Of a DNA stretch of 64,000 bases, positions 1 through 12,200 are shown in pieces (within the stretch, counting starts at the first letter, position 1; each line of letters opens with the position of its first letter). The position numbers were made by a program, and so were the translations under genes. The notes beneath the pieces are model-generated. The model was not told where the DNA came from. It made no database searches and worked only from the letters and a program-made list of their open reading frames with translations. Source of the stretch: Glandiceps talaboti (lineage: Eukaryota; Hemichordata; Enteropneusta; Spengelidae); the NCBI RefSeq assembly GCF_964340395.1, contig NC_135557.1:3570216-3634215 (forward strand). The letters are read 5' to 3'.

Positions 1-1714
1 TTTAGGAACAAAAACGTAATGTGAGGAAAAGTGAACGCGTATTTCCAATGGGTCAGTCAGGTACTACTTCTAGTACGAGCGCACATGTTGACGTCGACCT
101 ATGTAGGCGTGTTGTTCTCAACTTTTCATGATACATGTGTGTACTCAGACCACTAAAAATGTATACTACAATGTACGATAAAGTATTTATCAGGATCAAA
201 TTATCACATACAACGCAATTATGTTATAAATTATACAGTTCAACATAATCTATCTTGTACTAGTGTTCTTTGGTCTCTACGCTGGTCTTCAACGGCGGAT
301 AAACAGATGGTTTATTTTGGAATGACGAAATGACGAGGGAGCGCCCAGATTTTATTTCCAGGGGGCCCGGGGGATTTTTGGGGAGGGGGAGCATCAATTT
401 TTCTCAGGAAAAATTAGGGGGGGGGGGGCTAAACAAAAAAAATTTTCTAGGGGGTAATGGAAAAAAAATCATGATTATTCAATTCAACATAAATCAACTG
501 CAATTCTGGTACATCTCAAAGTACCTTGTCCGTGAGGATGTGCAAGACTTGTTTCATCACAATCACTATCAGTGTTATCATCAGTACATGAATTTTCTGA
601 GCTATCAGTATCACAATTGTCTCCATCACTGCCTAGATCATGCATTACAGAAGTATCACTTTCAGTCTCAGTCACTATCTGTTTCATTCATGTCCATGAT
701 ATTAATTTTAATTTCATTAATTTTTCCAGCCAGTTTTCTAAATCTAAATTCTGATGTTCCTACTATGTGAGTGGATACTATGTCTAATTTTTCTCTTTTT
801 TAATTTTCACTCTTTTAGTAATTTATGCTCATTATGGGGGGGGGCATGAAAAAAATACACAAGGAAAAGGGGAAATCCTCCTGGGCCCCACTGGAAGTAA
901 GATATGGACACTCCCTTACGAATGTTAAAGTTCGCTATTCTCAAATTGCACTGTTTTTCACACACAAGCATTTATCTTTGATGGCTACACATCCAACATG
1001 GAAACTTGTCGTCGCCAGTAGGTATACGTAGTAGTTATCTCACACTTACTTCAAAGGTGGATGTGGACATTTTATACAGGTGAACAACACACACTGAGTT
1101 CCGACGAAGAGTATGTATACACGTGGAAAGCTGAACACCGACGCACCATTCCACGTCGACCAAGCGTCACTGCTACCTTGCCTTGCACCACCGTCGTCTG
1201 GCGAAGTCTGACTCCCACCTTCTACACTAACATAATACGTTGTTCTCTCTAATTAGTTTATCATTGTCCCAACATTAATATACTCTCTCGACCAATAAAA
1301 AAATCTAACGTCTCTCGTGTCATTATAATAATAGCACATCCAGGTGGACGTCTACACAGTTGTATGTTAATGAATTCTGAGTACAAAATAAACTACTTCA
1401 AATACATCAGTGCCAATACTCAGCTCTACGTAACATCAGTTATTATCATTATTATTAGTCATAGAAGAATGTTGACACATTTTAGATGCTCTTCACGCCA
1501 GTATGGTTTAAAATTAAAACAGGAAGACGACAAAGTGACTGAGTCGATACTTGTGTTCTTTGTGACTCAAATGAATTTGGTAATGATTATAACTTCCTAT
1601 TGAATTTTTTTTCCAATGCTAGGTTCAAGTATATTATTTTCAACAATATTTTTATGGTCCACCTTCTCATGAAAAATATATATGAAAAGTAAATCATCAG
1701 ATATCTAGGGTATA
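1..1714. other. no recognisable gene
   Basis: AT-rich sequence with poly-G and poly-A runs near 416-470 and 836-845. Short open frames exist on both strands. One on the minus strand (484-687) encodes an Asp/Ser/Glu-rich peptide and is interrupted upstream by stops. None has a convincing start, splice context or family resemblance. Confidence 0.5.
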
Positions 1715-2047
1715 TCAGATATGTACTGTAAATCCTATATGTGGAGAAAATCCTCTATTTAGGCACAATCTTTTTGATGACATCTTTGTTTTTACCACTC
1801 TGTCAAGCAGCCTGGTCGCCTGCCGCATTTCCACCCACTTCTTGTTTTGTCTTACTTTCTTTCGTTGTTCTTTCTTTCTCCTCCTTCTCTCCTTCTCTGC
1901 CATGTGTACTTGTTGGTGCATGAATCGTTTAGCAAGCACTTTTGCCGTATGGTTTACTTTATTTTCTATTGCCTCTTTTGTGGCTTTTAATGTAGACAAC
2001 TTTGTCAGTTTATCATCAATAAACTGACATTCGTTTCCGGACCATTT
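1715..2047 (-). pseudogene. Lys/Arg-rich helical coding remnant, unidentified
   Basis: One minus-strand frame stays open for about 105 codons, with protein-like composition and a strongly basic stretch (AEKERRRRKKEQRKK). It reads as a charged, probably helical segment. The frame begins just after a TAA without an in-frame ATG at the open end, and I see no clear splice acceptor. It could be an internal exon of an unrecognised gene, a decayed element ORF, or chance. I do not recognise the family. Confidence 0.22.
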
Positions 2048-2278
2048 TAATTATTAAGAGTTTTTTTCAGTGTTATTTAGACCAATTTGATTTCTTTTAG
2101 CACACATTTAGGAAACTGAACTGGAACAATACAGTATAAAACTCTCTTTAGATAACATGTGCATCACAATATTTGCAAATACAACTAAAATGACGAATGC
2201 TGATGATTTATCTCTAATAGCTTTGGAAAATTCTCTTATTGATAATTATTTTTGTATGCAATAATGTAGTTAGTGTTT

Positions 2279-2279
2279 A

Positions 2280-2310
<31 letters not shown>

Positions 2311-2701
2311 TAACATTTTTGTTTCCATTGTTTCTGTATGTTGTTTTTTACTTTAGATAATGTATGAGGCAAGTGGAAATCTCTATGGCTGGATAGCAGG
2401 GAGATTGATAGATAGAGATATATACACAGTCGATAGAAATTAAAAGCACAATTTTGCTGATGTTACCATCATCATTTCACACACACACACACACACAAAG
2501 AAAGAAAGAAAGGACGGAAGGACATATAGACACAGACAGACAGACAGACAGACAGACACATACATACATACATACATACATACATACATACATACATACA
2601 TACATACATACATAAAACATAAACACGCAATTATGAAACTGGCTGATCATGTGATTTTTAGCTACAAGTATGGCCAAAATTCAGTCAAATTAAATATACT
2701 C

Positions 2702-2745
<44 letters not shown>
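2279..2745. repeat. cluster of simple-sequence repeats
   Basis: Several microsatellites lie close together: TA/TACA near 2281-2312, CA dinucleotides near 2478-2497, CAGA near 2534-2557, a long CATA tract near 2558-2614 and a TA tract near 2708-2743. No gene is visible. The open frames here are low-complexity artefacts. Confidence 0.9.
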
Positions 2746-2746
<1 letters not shown>

Positions 2747-2872
2747 GGCTGCATCAATTCAAACAAAATTTCATAGATATGTTCCGTAGGGTAATGGCCA
2801 GAACTGATTAGGTTTTGGTAATAATCCGATGAATATTAATGACCAATTTGAGTAATTAATTGATCGAACGAA

Positions 2873-3100
2873 TATAAAGTTGGCGTCAGATTCAGATTCA
2901 GGTAGTGTTATCTTATGAACGTTATATTGAGCGTCAGATGGCCTCAGATCCGAAGACACCCGATGGACTCAAACCTGAAATAATACCGTTGAGACTACAG
3001 GGAAGGATTCTGCTTCTTTGCCGTCGAGTGTATTCGGATCCGAGGCTATCTGACACTCAATATAACGCTACCTGAATCTGAATCTGATGCCAACTTTATA
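2873..3100. mobile_element. foldback (hairpin) element, MITE-like
   Basis: Two long inverted arms flank a spacer of about 80 bases. The left arm (2873-2953) starts TATAAAGTTGG and contains CAGATTCAGATTCAGGTA. The right arm (3034-3100) is its near-complete reverse complement and ends CCAACTTTATA. The left arm carries about 15 extra bases near 2910-2925. No coding capacity is seen. The structure suits a non-autonomous DNA element, but target duplications were not confirmed. Confidence 0.7.
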
Positions 3101-3829
3101 CTCATGCTCTACACTGAGAAAGACTCTGTTTTCAGGGGTTTCGTGCCAACCTTATTTTGTGTTTCCCTTGGATCTGCACTCTGCATCGGCTGGACGAACA
3201 CGAGAAAAAATAAGACCGAGGCAGGGCATTTAACCTGATTCAAACTAACCAGAAAACATTTTTTTTTCTTGGCCTTAAAATAGGTTTACAATGAGCATTG
3301 AGTTCACAAACAGGTTCAGGTTCAGTTTGTCCCTTTAATATTCATCATAACATTAAAAATATTAAAGTATAGTTTGTTTTAATTATGACGAAATTTGACA
3401 CCTGTGTATATTATTATATCATATTTTCCACTCTGTAATAGGCAATTTAGATTTTTTTTTTTAAATTTACAGTTGTCATCGTGATTATACATGCCAAAAT
3501 CTGTCTAGACAAATTTTTGAAATTTTGATCCAAAATGCTTCAAATTAATTGTCAAAAAGGCAATTTTTGTTGTATGTGTACCCCATTTTCAACAAAGCAG
3601 TGCCGAGTGCCTGTTTCACTAACATATAAACCCTCTATGCAGTTTCTTGTCCTTCATCTCAATTACCAAATAAAACAAACCCGAATTCCCTAGCATGTAT
3701 AATAAGCTAGAACGAGTAAAAAAATGAAGAAACGTTCAAAATGGTCAAAAAAGCAAAAAAATCCAATTTTTTGACAATTTCTCAACCAGTTCGCAGTACT
3801 TGTAAAGACAATACTTGTGAACGTGTTAA
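3101..3829. other. no recognisable gene
   Basis: AT-rich sequence between two inverted-repeat elements. No open frame of useful length, splice-flanked exon or RNA gene was recognised. Confidence 0.5.
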
Positions 3830-4012
3830 GGCCCGGTTACAAGATGCAACTCGACTAGCAACGCACCATGCAATTTGTCGCATTTGACGAATTGCATCGT
3901 GTACTCGCCCCGTCGCAGGGTCTTGCAAGAAAACCGACATGTCGGTTTTCTTGCGACTCGTCGCAAGAAGCTTCTCGAGTTGCTTCATGAGTTGCACCGT
4001 GTAACCACTTCG
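3830..4012. mobile_element. MITE-like element with inverted ends and a central palindrome
   Basis: The left end (3835-3853) reads GGTTACAAGATGCAACTCG. The right end (about 3990-4008) reads GAGTTGCACCGTGTAACC, an imperfect inverse. A perfect 30-bp palindrome lies at 3925-3954, centred on ACATGT. The left flank TAA-GGCCC resembles PIF/Harbinger ends with TAA target sites, but the right end lacks the matching GGGCC, so the assignment is tentative. The element is CpG-richer than its surroundings. Confidence 0.55.
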
Positions 4013-5086
4013 TCGCGTCGCAAGTAATAACCTTTGACATATACCTACATTGTACGTGTCAAGTGACGTTCAATGTTGTGGCCACCATGTTTTTAGTATA
4101 AATATTCTATTTCAGCAAGTATTTTTGATATAATTTCAATTTATCACCACGATTACCACTTATCAATAGTATACAATGTCTATGAATGCTTGATCTTCGC
4201 TGAATATCATTTTATTTCCAACTTGAATGCAAGTAGCGACATCGGAAAGATCAACATTGCCCTAAACGAACTTCGAATTGAATAGAGTTTTACTATCGAT
4301 ACCTCAACAAGTTTTCAGTCATTTTATTCATAAATATTAGCAATTTCATAGCATTTTTGCCAAATTCCTGCCGCTAGAAGACCTGACCTCGATGACCTGT
4401 AACTTGAATGGAGTCACTGTGATTTATACATCCGATGCCTATTGTGAAATTTATCAACAAATATGGCTGCCATTTGGCCATATTTGATCCAGTCATAAAA
4501 CAAATAGACGTGCATATGTCTCGCATGGTATGTTACCTTTGTGCCAGGTATGGTTGAAATTGTGGGGGTTTTTTTGGTTTGTTTTTTGGTGCATGCCAGA
4601 GACATGAGGGTGAATATACACATGCACTCACAGACAGATGGACTGAACCCAATGTAAAATCCCCTACGGACGACTAATAACAAGTAAAATTGCATGTTTT
4701 ATTGCGATGAGATGCACCTTTAAGTATCATTCTTCAAATTGGGCAGTGATGAGCAAAATACTCACTTCTACAACTTGAATCATTAGAAAATCTGTTGTGA
4801 GATATTAGTACTAGGGTATGGCCATGGACTACAAAGAATGTTTCATTAAAGTCCTGCGAAACCGTGACAACTTTCTGCAGGGAACTGGATGACTGAGTTG
4901 TGTGTGTGTGCAACTGTAATGACCATGAAAACATTGAACATCCATAGACAGTGGAGAAGCCTATGAAATATATAACAACATAATATACAATAACATGAAG
5001 TACATGTATCAGTAAAATAAACCTTGACCTCAAAAAAAAATTAGTCTAAATGAAATAGATACATTTTGGAGTGATTCAATTCAGTA
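4013..5086. other. no recognisable gene
   Basis: AT-rich sequence with only short, unsupported open frames. No splice-flanked coding segment or RNA gene was recognised. Confidence 0.5.
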
Positions 5087-6052
5087 TAGTACACTATGAT
5101 ATCACATACCATAGAGTACCATACACTATGATATCACACACCATAGAGTACCATACACTATGATATCACACACCATAGAGTACCATACACAATGATATCA
5201 CACACCATAGTGTACCATACACTATGATATCACACACCATAGAGTACTTAGATGCAGTGTGTATATTACAGTGTACCATACACTATGATATCACACACCA
5301 TAGAGTACCATACACTATGATATCACACACCATAGAGTACTTAGATGCAGTGTGTATATTAGTGTACCATACACTATATCACACACCATAGAGTACCATA
5401 CACTATGATATCACACACCATAGAGTACTTAGATGCAGTGTGTATATTACAGTGTACCATACACTATGATATCACACACCATAGAGTACCATACACTATG
5501 ATATCACACACCATAGAGTACCATACACTATGATATCACACACTATAGAGTACCATACACTATGATATCACACACTATAGAGTACTTAGATGCAGTGTGT
5601 ATATTAGTGTACCATACACTATGATATCACACACCATAGAGTACTTAGATGCAGTGTGTATATTACAGTGTACCATACACTATGATATCACACACCATAG
5701 AGTACCATACACTATGATATCACACACCATAGAGTACTTAGATGCAGTGTGTATATTAGTGTACCATACACTATGATATCACACACCATAGAGTACCATA
5801 CACTATGATATCACACACCATAGAGTACTTAGATGCAGTGTGTATATTACAGTGTACCATACACTATGATATCACACACCATAGAGTACCATACACTATG
5901 ATATCACACACCATAGAGTACCATACACTATGATATCACACACTATAGAGTACCATACACTATGATATCACACACCATAGAGTACCATACACTATGATAT
6001 CACACACTATAGAGTACTTAGATGCAGTGTGTATACTACAGAGTACCATACT
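5087..6052. repeat. 32-bp tandem array with higher-order structure
   Basis: Units of about 32 bases, core ACACTATGATATCACACACC followed by ATAGAGTACCAT, repeat about 30 times. Every one to four units a variant segment (ACTTAGATGCAGTGTGTATA) is inserted, giving a higher-order pattern. The whole is rich in TATGATATCA-type palindromic steps. No coding potential. Confidence 0.93.
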
Positions 6053-6782
6053 GATGAAATATTCCTTATTGTCACAATCAATTTACTGTGACACTCAATC
6101 ATGTATCTTCTCATAAATGAAATCTCTGTGGAAACTTAATTGTCCATAATACATCTATTTCTTGCCAACACTGGTAAAACATCTAAATAGTATTGTTATC
6201 ATTTCCCGGTGAAAATTAAATGATCATAGGTGTCAAAATTCAAGATTGTTTATTTCAGCTAATTCACGTCAGTCTTGAAAAGAAATTTTATTCATGTTCC
6301 TGTTGACCTTGACTATCACTGAAGTCCTTCCTTCATCACATCCATGTGGGTTTGTGTCTTCTTTCTCAATATGAGCAGACATGGTATCATCTTTGATTTA
6401 CATACATACAGAATCTAGATGGATTCTTACTTGTAGTTGCACAATGTTTTTTCCCATCCCTAGCTAAATGGTCTTCTCATTATCTGTATTTAAAGAAGAA
6501 CAAAAAATCAGGTTTTAGTTATCAGCATACATGCCTTGAATGGACTGTCTGGGTATTACAGTTTTCAGCACAACTGAACTGAGGTTCAGTAGTGCTATAG
6601 GGATCGCCCGGCATCTGTCTGTCTGTGAGGTGCATATGTACCACATGATATATGGTCACCTATATGAATGAAGTAGCATATTGCATGTCTGAGAAATGAC
6701 ATATTACGGATGGACAGGCAAACAGATGGACGAACAGATGGCACCCATTCTCCCCATCAATTGCTTTAAGTCAATGTGATTT
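6053..6782. other. no recognisable gene
   Basis: Unique-looking AT-rich sequence. No supported exon, RNA gene or repeat. It may be the eroded flank of the coding remnant that follows. Confidence 0.4.
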
Positions 6783-7304
6783 ATCCCAATTAGTAAAGAA
6801 TTTGTGGCCACTGTCTCCAATGAGGTTGATCAACAATGTGGTGAGATACACTTAGGTGGTGCTGAATTGACCATAAGAGCACAGAAGAGCAAGTACATTC
6901 GGTTATCATCCTAATGCTGAATGATTTGAACATGAAAATCAAATGTCATTGAAAACTGGCATGCCTAGAGGGTGTATCTTGTTGTACTGTGGCAACAGAT
7001 GTATAAACAGGAATCATTACGAGACAAAGCGTCTCTGAAATTTTACAGAGAACTACAATGTAATAACATACCTGCTGATATGAACAAGAACTTTGATGCA
7101 GTAAAACAATTCCTGACACTGGTTGTCAAATATTTTGTCATAGAGGGTGTGCTGAAAGTCTTTGAGATGGCATCAACTACCAGCAAACCAAACCATCACA
7201 TCCCTCATATACACATCAGCAAGACCATCTGTAAGAAAGAGTACATAAACACAGTCATTGGTAAATTTGTTGATGATTTCATAATACCTGACACAACAAC
7301 ATAA
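6783..7304 (+). pseudogene. decayed DUF6589-type coding remnant
   Basis: Two plus-strand frames give pieces in the order expected for the DUF6589 family, a multicopy family of unknown function in invertebrates. First comes a segment with HLGGAELTIRAQKSKYIR (about 6850). Then, in another frame, ENWHA, a TAG stop and RVYLVVLWQQMYKQ with RDKASLKFYREL and KNFDAVKQF, running to a stop at 7304. At least one frameshift and one internal stop show that it is broken. The family match is from memory of its motifs and should be tested by a profile search. The upstream end is not clear. Confidence 0.55.
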
Positions 7305-8218
7305 AGAGTAACTACTGGTAATGACTCTACTGAGATTCATTCGAGTAGTATCGACCAAGACCACGCATACTGTGTTTCTAGACACAATGATTACCTACAT
7401 TAAAATGAAAGATGCTCAGTACATAATGATGGTAACTATCTGAAACTATATATTTTCAGAAATGTGACTATGTAGACATTTTTTCATGGTGTTGATTATT
7501 TTATACTGACCCAAAGTGAGTGTGTTTTGGGGGTGACAACACAATTTTTCATTAATTCTGTTAATTAGTCAATGAAAATGTGTAACTTGACAACTACAGA
7601 GTCATGATGTTTCTGAGTGTTTTAGATTCTTCACATTTCAAACATAAAGTCAACACAATTCTATGCGCCTATCATGTCTTGTTCCTTTTGAAACAAGAAA
7701 GTGAAAGAGAGGTACTATAAATCAAAACTCTTAAATCACAGTACTTCACTTTCACTTCATAATATTGTAAAAGACAGGTGATAGGAACATGGAATTTTGT
7801 ATTGAATTTATGTTCACATTCTGATGAATCTAAAACTTTCACATTATGACTCCACATTCTGATGTCAAATCACATTTTCTCATAGAATCTTTCATGGAAT
7901 TAACAAAAAACATGTTTGTGATGGTGAATGTAAAAAAATCAACAGCACAACAGTAAAAGTCACATACGGCATAGTGGGTGGGTGGGTCTATGCATATGGT
8001 TATAATCATTAGTTATACATTAGTAAAAGACGTTAAGGTATAGAACATCATGCGTCCACTATGTCTTGACTTTCTACTTGGTTTATCCATCCATTGTTTT
8101 CGTAAGAAAACCAGATTTTTTATGTGAAACACGTGATGAAAAATAAAAACAAGCAATCAGCCCACAAATCTGATACACTGAGATTGGGGCGAGTTGAAAC
8201 TGGGGCGGGTTGAAATCT
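7305..8218. other. no recognisable gene
   Basis: AT-rich sequence without supported coding segments. It may include eroded transposon flanks. Confidence 0.4.
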
Positions 8219-8690
8219 AAACTAATCTTTGAACAACACATAAACAAGATTGTACAAACTGCCTATTGGGAATAGTATGAAGGACTTTCACTTTTCTCGA
8301 CCAGGACACTTATTTTTCTGTATCGTAGACTAATCGGACCTCAGTCTGTACATCATATAAATCAAGTCAAAGCAACACCATCGAATCAGTACAAAGAAGA
8401 GCTACAAAATTGATCCCAGGATTGAAAGATTTATCATACCTGGACAGACTAAACTTTAATGTGTTCGTGGCGACTTGATTGAAGTTTACATATACACACA
8501 TGGTTTCTACAAAACTCAATCTCCCTTCACTATCGTAGTGAACCCTACAACTCGTGGTCACTCTTTCAAGTTGAAGAAACCTAAAACACCATCACTGCGA
8601 TATCCATTGGTATTTTTTCACTTATAGAGTCTGTCAACCTTGGAACAATTTGTCTGCTGATGATGTTGTGATACATGTGCACTGATATCA
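8219..8690 (+). mobile_element. non-LTR retrotransposon 3' remnant (RT C-terminal region)
   Basis: Broken plus-strand frames recall the last part of CR1/L2-like LINE reverse transcriptases: FEQHINKIVQTA (about 8228), then IESVQRRATKLIPGLKDLSY (about 8380), then after a frameshift RGDLIEVY, THGFYKTQSPF and TRGHSFKLKKPKT (8467-8600). Stops and frameshifts are frequent, so it is inactive. The order and motifs are typical of the region after the RT palm. 5' truncation is usual for LINE copies. The clade is not certain. Confidence 0.72.
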
Positions 8691-8849
8691 CTGACTTTCA
8701 AATCAAGACTTGATTTACATGTAATACACACGAAAAAACTTACCGCTACAGATTTGTTTTCTCCACATTGTATTCTCGTCATCCACTGTTGATCGTTTCA
8801 ACTCCAAATACAGGCTTACCAGTGTTGAAAGGTGAACGCTAGGCCTATC

Positions 8850-9226
8850 TGAAAACTTCATGGGTGGCGGCTGCCATCTTGCTTTTAGGACTTCTGACTT
8901 TCAGCGAATCAGCTTGCTTCCCCAGTTTCGAACACCAATCTCGCAACCTGATTCGCTCGTCGAAATAGATTTAGAGAGAGGTCTTGGCGGCGACAGTAGG
9001 GGGCCCTCCACGACGCTCTCAGGAGAGGGAAACACACACACACACATACACTGGGAATTATGGGTATTCTAGCAGAAATGAAAATGGCAGACGACAGACT
9101 TATAAACTATACTCGTTGACGACATCAACATTTTGGTGTAGTCTTTTAATTCGATAATTGTCATTTTATTCATCACGTTTACACCACGTAAACAACTCTT
9201 ACTAATACACCAGCTGTTACATCGAC
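8850..9226 (+). promoter_or_regulatory. candidate HSF2BP promoter and 5' leader
   Basis: A locally GC- and CpG-richer stretch just upstream of the first HSF2BP codon. It holds a CCAAT box (8935-8939), a YY1-like site on the minus strand (AAGATGGCAGCCGCC, about 8870-8885) and an inverted pair AGCGAATCAG (8903-8912) / CTGATTCGCT (8948-8957). No TATA box is evident. The start of transcription cannot be set from the sequence. Confidence 0.4.
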
Positions 9227-9295
9227 ATGATGACGGAGATTTCAGAGATTACTCCAAGAACATCGGATAGTTCACAAACTTTGGCCGAAACCGCG
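9227..9295 (+). CDS. HSF2BP: HSF2BP exon 1
   Basis: Starts ATG ATG; 23 codons, Ser/Thr-rich (SDSSQTLAETA), then GCG and donor GTAAGA. Ends in phase 0. The first of two adjacent ATGs was chosen; either gives nearly the same protein. N-terminal residues are not conserved in this family, so this exon rests on its splice site, phase and position. Confidence 0.7.
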
Positions 9296-12200
9296 GTAAG
9301 ACGCAAGTTCTAAACTTGATCATAACGTAAAGTTATGAATTGAGGTTGACAATATGATATTGCTGGAAGCATGCCAGGTTTTAATCATACACTTTTTAAA
9401 AACATTTTTTTTCCCTTATATGCGTGTATGACGGGTCTCTCGGAAATAGTCCTTCTTCCCCAGATAACTTTCTATCTTCTAAGTAACTTCTATCTCGGCA
9501 ACTGTCAGTAACTTTTCCCATGTAATACTAATACTAATAGACACGAATAGTCGATCGTCGTACGAGGCGACCAACAAACTGTACCCGCATTTTTTTCAGT
9601 TTTGACAGATTTTTAATAATTAAAATAATTTGCATTTGAAGTAATACAGAAAGTTCATCTATCAAATAACGTCACATGACTAAAATAGCAAATTTCTGTA
9701 AAATGATACTTTGTGTTCACAAGCTTAAAAAGTGTACACAACAAACTACCGCAGCCTCATTTGAAATCAATGTGTATACCATTTACCTGTGTATACAGGT
9801 ATATGATAATTAAATGTCATCCCCCAGAGTTCACACACACCAGAGTTATTATTTCTACCACTACATTGCGAAATAAAACTCTTGGCATCTTACCACTGTC
9901 AAAGCCTTAACTTACTTTACATATTCATAAGCAATGACGAGAGGGGGGGGAGGCTCATTAGAACGTTGCCGTAAAACAGGCCGTGGTTTGCGACAATGGT
10001 TGTCGGGATGTAGAGTGACAAGTCTGAGGGTATATATTCCATGTTTTTTTTGTTCAACTTGTGCAATAATGCTTTTAGGTATTGCCCTGCAGTTTAAATA
10101 CCACTGGTATGTGTATGCACCAGTACAAGTAATCTAATATACTATATAGTTTAAATACCACTGGTATGTGTATGCACCAGTACAAGTAATCTAATATACT
10201 ATATAGTTTAAATACCACTGGTATGTGTATGCACCAGTACAAGTAATCTAATATACTATATAGTTTAAATACCACTGGTATGTGTATGCACCAGTACAAG
10301 TAATCTAATGTACTATATGTAATAATTGAATGGGGCAAATAGTTACTTTTTTTTTTAATTTGCCATGGACAAATGTCTCATTGACCCAAGTATAAGTATA
10401 TAAGTATAAGTATATAGCATTTTTTCAGTATGTGCCCTTTTACTTCCAATTCAGTTTGATCTGGCCAAAGAAGTCAAGGACAATTTCCAAGATTTGTTAC
10501 AAGAATGGAAGACTCTACAGGATACATTACAAATGGAATCCAATGAAAGACATTCTGTAAGTCTGTTGTCACATTGTAGTATACCACAGCCTATTATCTG
10601 TAAGTCTGTTGTCACATTGTAGTATACCACAGCCTATTATCTGTAAGTCTGTTGTCACATTGTAGTATACCACAGCCTATTATCTGTAAGTCTGTTGTCA
10701 CATTGTAGTATACCACAGCCTATTATCTGTAAGTCTGTTGTCACATTGTAGTATACCACAGACTATTATCTGTAAGTCTGTTGTCACATTGTAGTATACC
10801 ACAGACTATTATCTGTAAGTCTGTTGTCACATTGTAGTATACCACAGCCTATTATCTGTAAGTCTGTTGTCACATTGTAGTATACCACAGACTATTATCT
10901 GTAAGTCTGTTGTCACATTGGAGAGTATACCACAACCTATTATCTGTAAGTCTGTTGTCACATTGTAGTATACCACAGCCTGTTATCTGTAAGTCTGTTG
11001 TCACATTGTAGTATATCACAGCCTATTATCTGTAAGTCTGTTTTCACATTGTAGTATACCACAGCCTATTATCTGTAAGTCTGTTGTCACATTGTAGTAT
11101 ACCACAGCCTATTATCTGTAAGTCTTGTCACATTGTAGTATACCACAGCCTATTATCTGTAAGTCTGTTGTCACATTGTAGTATACCACAGCCTATTATC
11201 TGTAAGTCTGTTGTCACATTGTAGTATACCACAGCCTATTATCTGTAAGTCTTGTCACATTGTAGTATACCACAGCCTATTATCTGTAAGTCTGTTGTCA
11301 CATTGTAGTATACCACAGCCTATTATCTGTAAGTCTGTTGTCACATTGTAGTATACCACAGCCTATTATCTGTAAGTCTGTTGTCACATTGTAGTATACC
11401 ACAGCCTATTATCTGTAAGTCTGTTGTCACATTGTAGTATACCACAGCCTATTATCTGTAAGTCTGTTGTCACATTGTAGTATACCACAGCCTGTTATCA
11501 GCTGTAAGTCTGTTGTCACATTGTAGTATACCACAGCCTGTTATCTGTAAGTCTGTTGTCACATTGTAGTATACCACAGCCTGTTATCTGTAAGTCTGTT
11601 GTCACATTGTAGTATACCACAACCTGTTATCTGTAAGTCTGTTGTCACATTGTAGTATACCACAGCCTGTTATCTGTAAGTCTGTTGTCACATTGTAGTA
11701 TACCACAGCCTATTATCTGTAAGTCTGTTGTCACATTGTAGTATACCACAGCCTACTATATCTATTATCTGTAAGTCTGTTGTCACATTGTAGTATACCA
11801 CAGCCTATTATCTGTAAGTCTGTTGTCACATTGTAGTATACCACAGCCTATTATCTGTAAGTCTGTTGTCACATTGTAGTATACCACAGCCTATTATCTG
11901 TAAGTCTGTTGTCACATTGTAGTATACCACAGCCTATTATCTGTAAGTCTGTTGTCACATTGTAGTATACCACAGCCTATTATCTGTAAGTCTGTTGTCA
12001 CATTGTAGTATACCACAGCCTATTATCTGTAAGTCTGTTGTCACATTGTAGTATACCACAGCCTATTATCTGTAAGTCTGTTGTCACATTGTAGTATACC
12101 ACAGCCTGTTATACAGCACTGTCCAAGATACACCACATTGTCTTGATATTTCATCTAGTGTCATGTAAGAATGTCAGCTCTGGTTTGCAAAAATGATTGT

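Noticed and set aside
484-687. Acidic Asp/Ser-rich minus-strand open frame as a gene
   Set aside because: Flanked by stops, low complexity and without splice signals; at best a decayed remnant.
8840-8885. Minus-strand ATG in AAGATGGCAGCC as the start of a divergent gene
   Set aside because: The frame meets a stop after about nine codons with no good donor. It fits a YY1-type promoter site better.
10553-12112. CRISPR-like array
   Set aside because: Repeats are contiguous with no unique spacers, in an animal intron.
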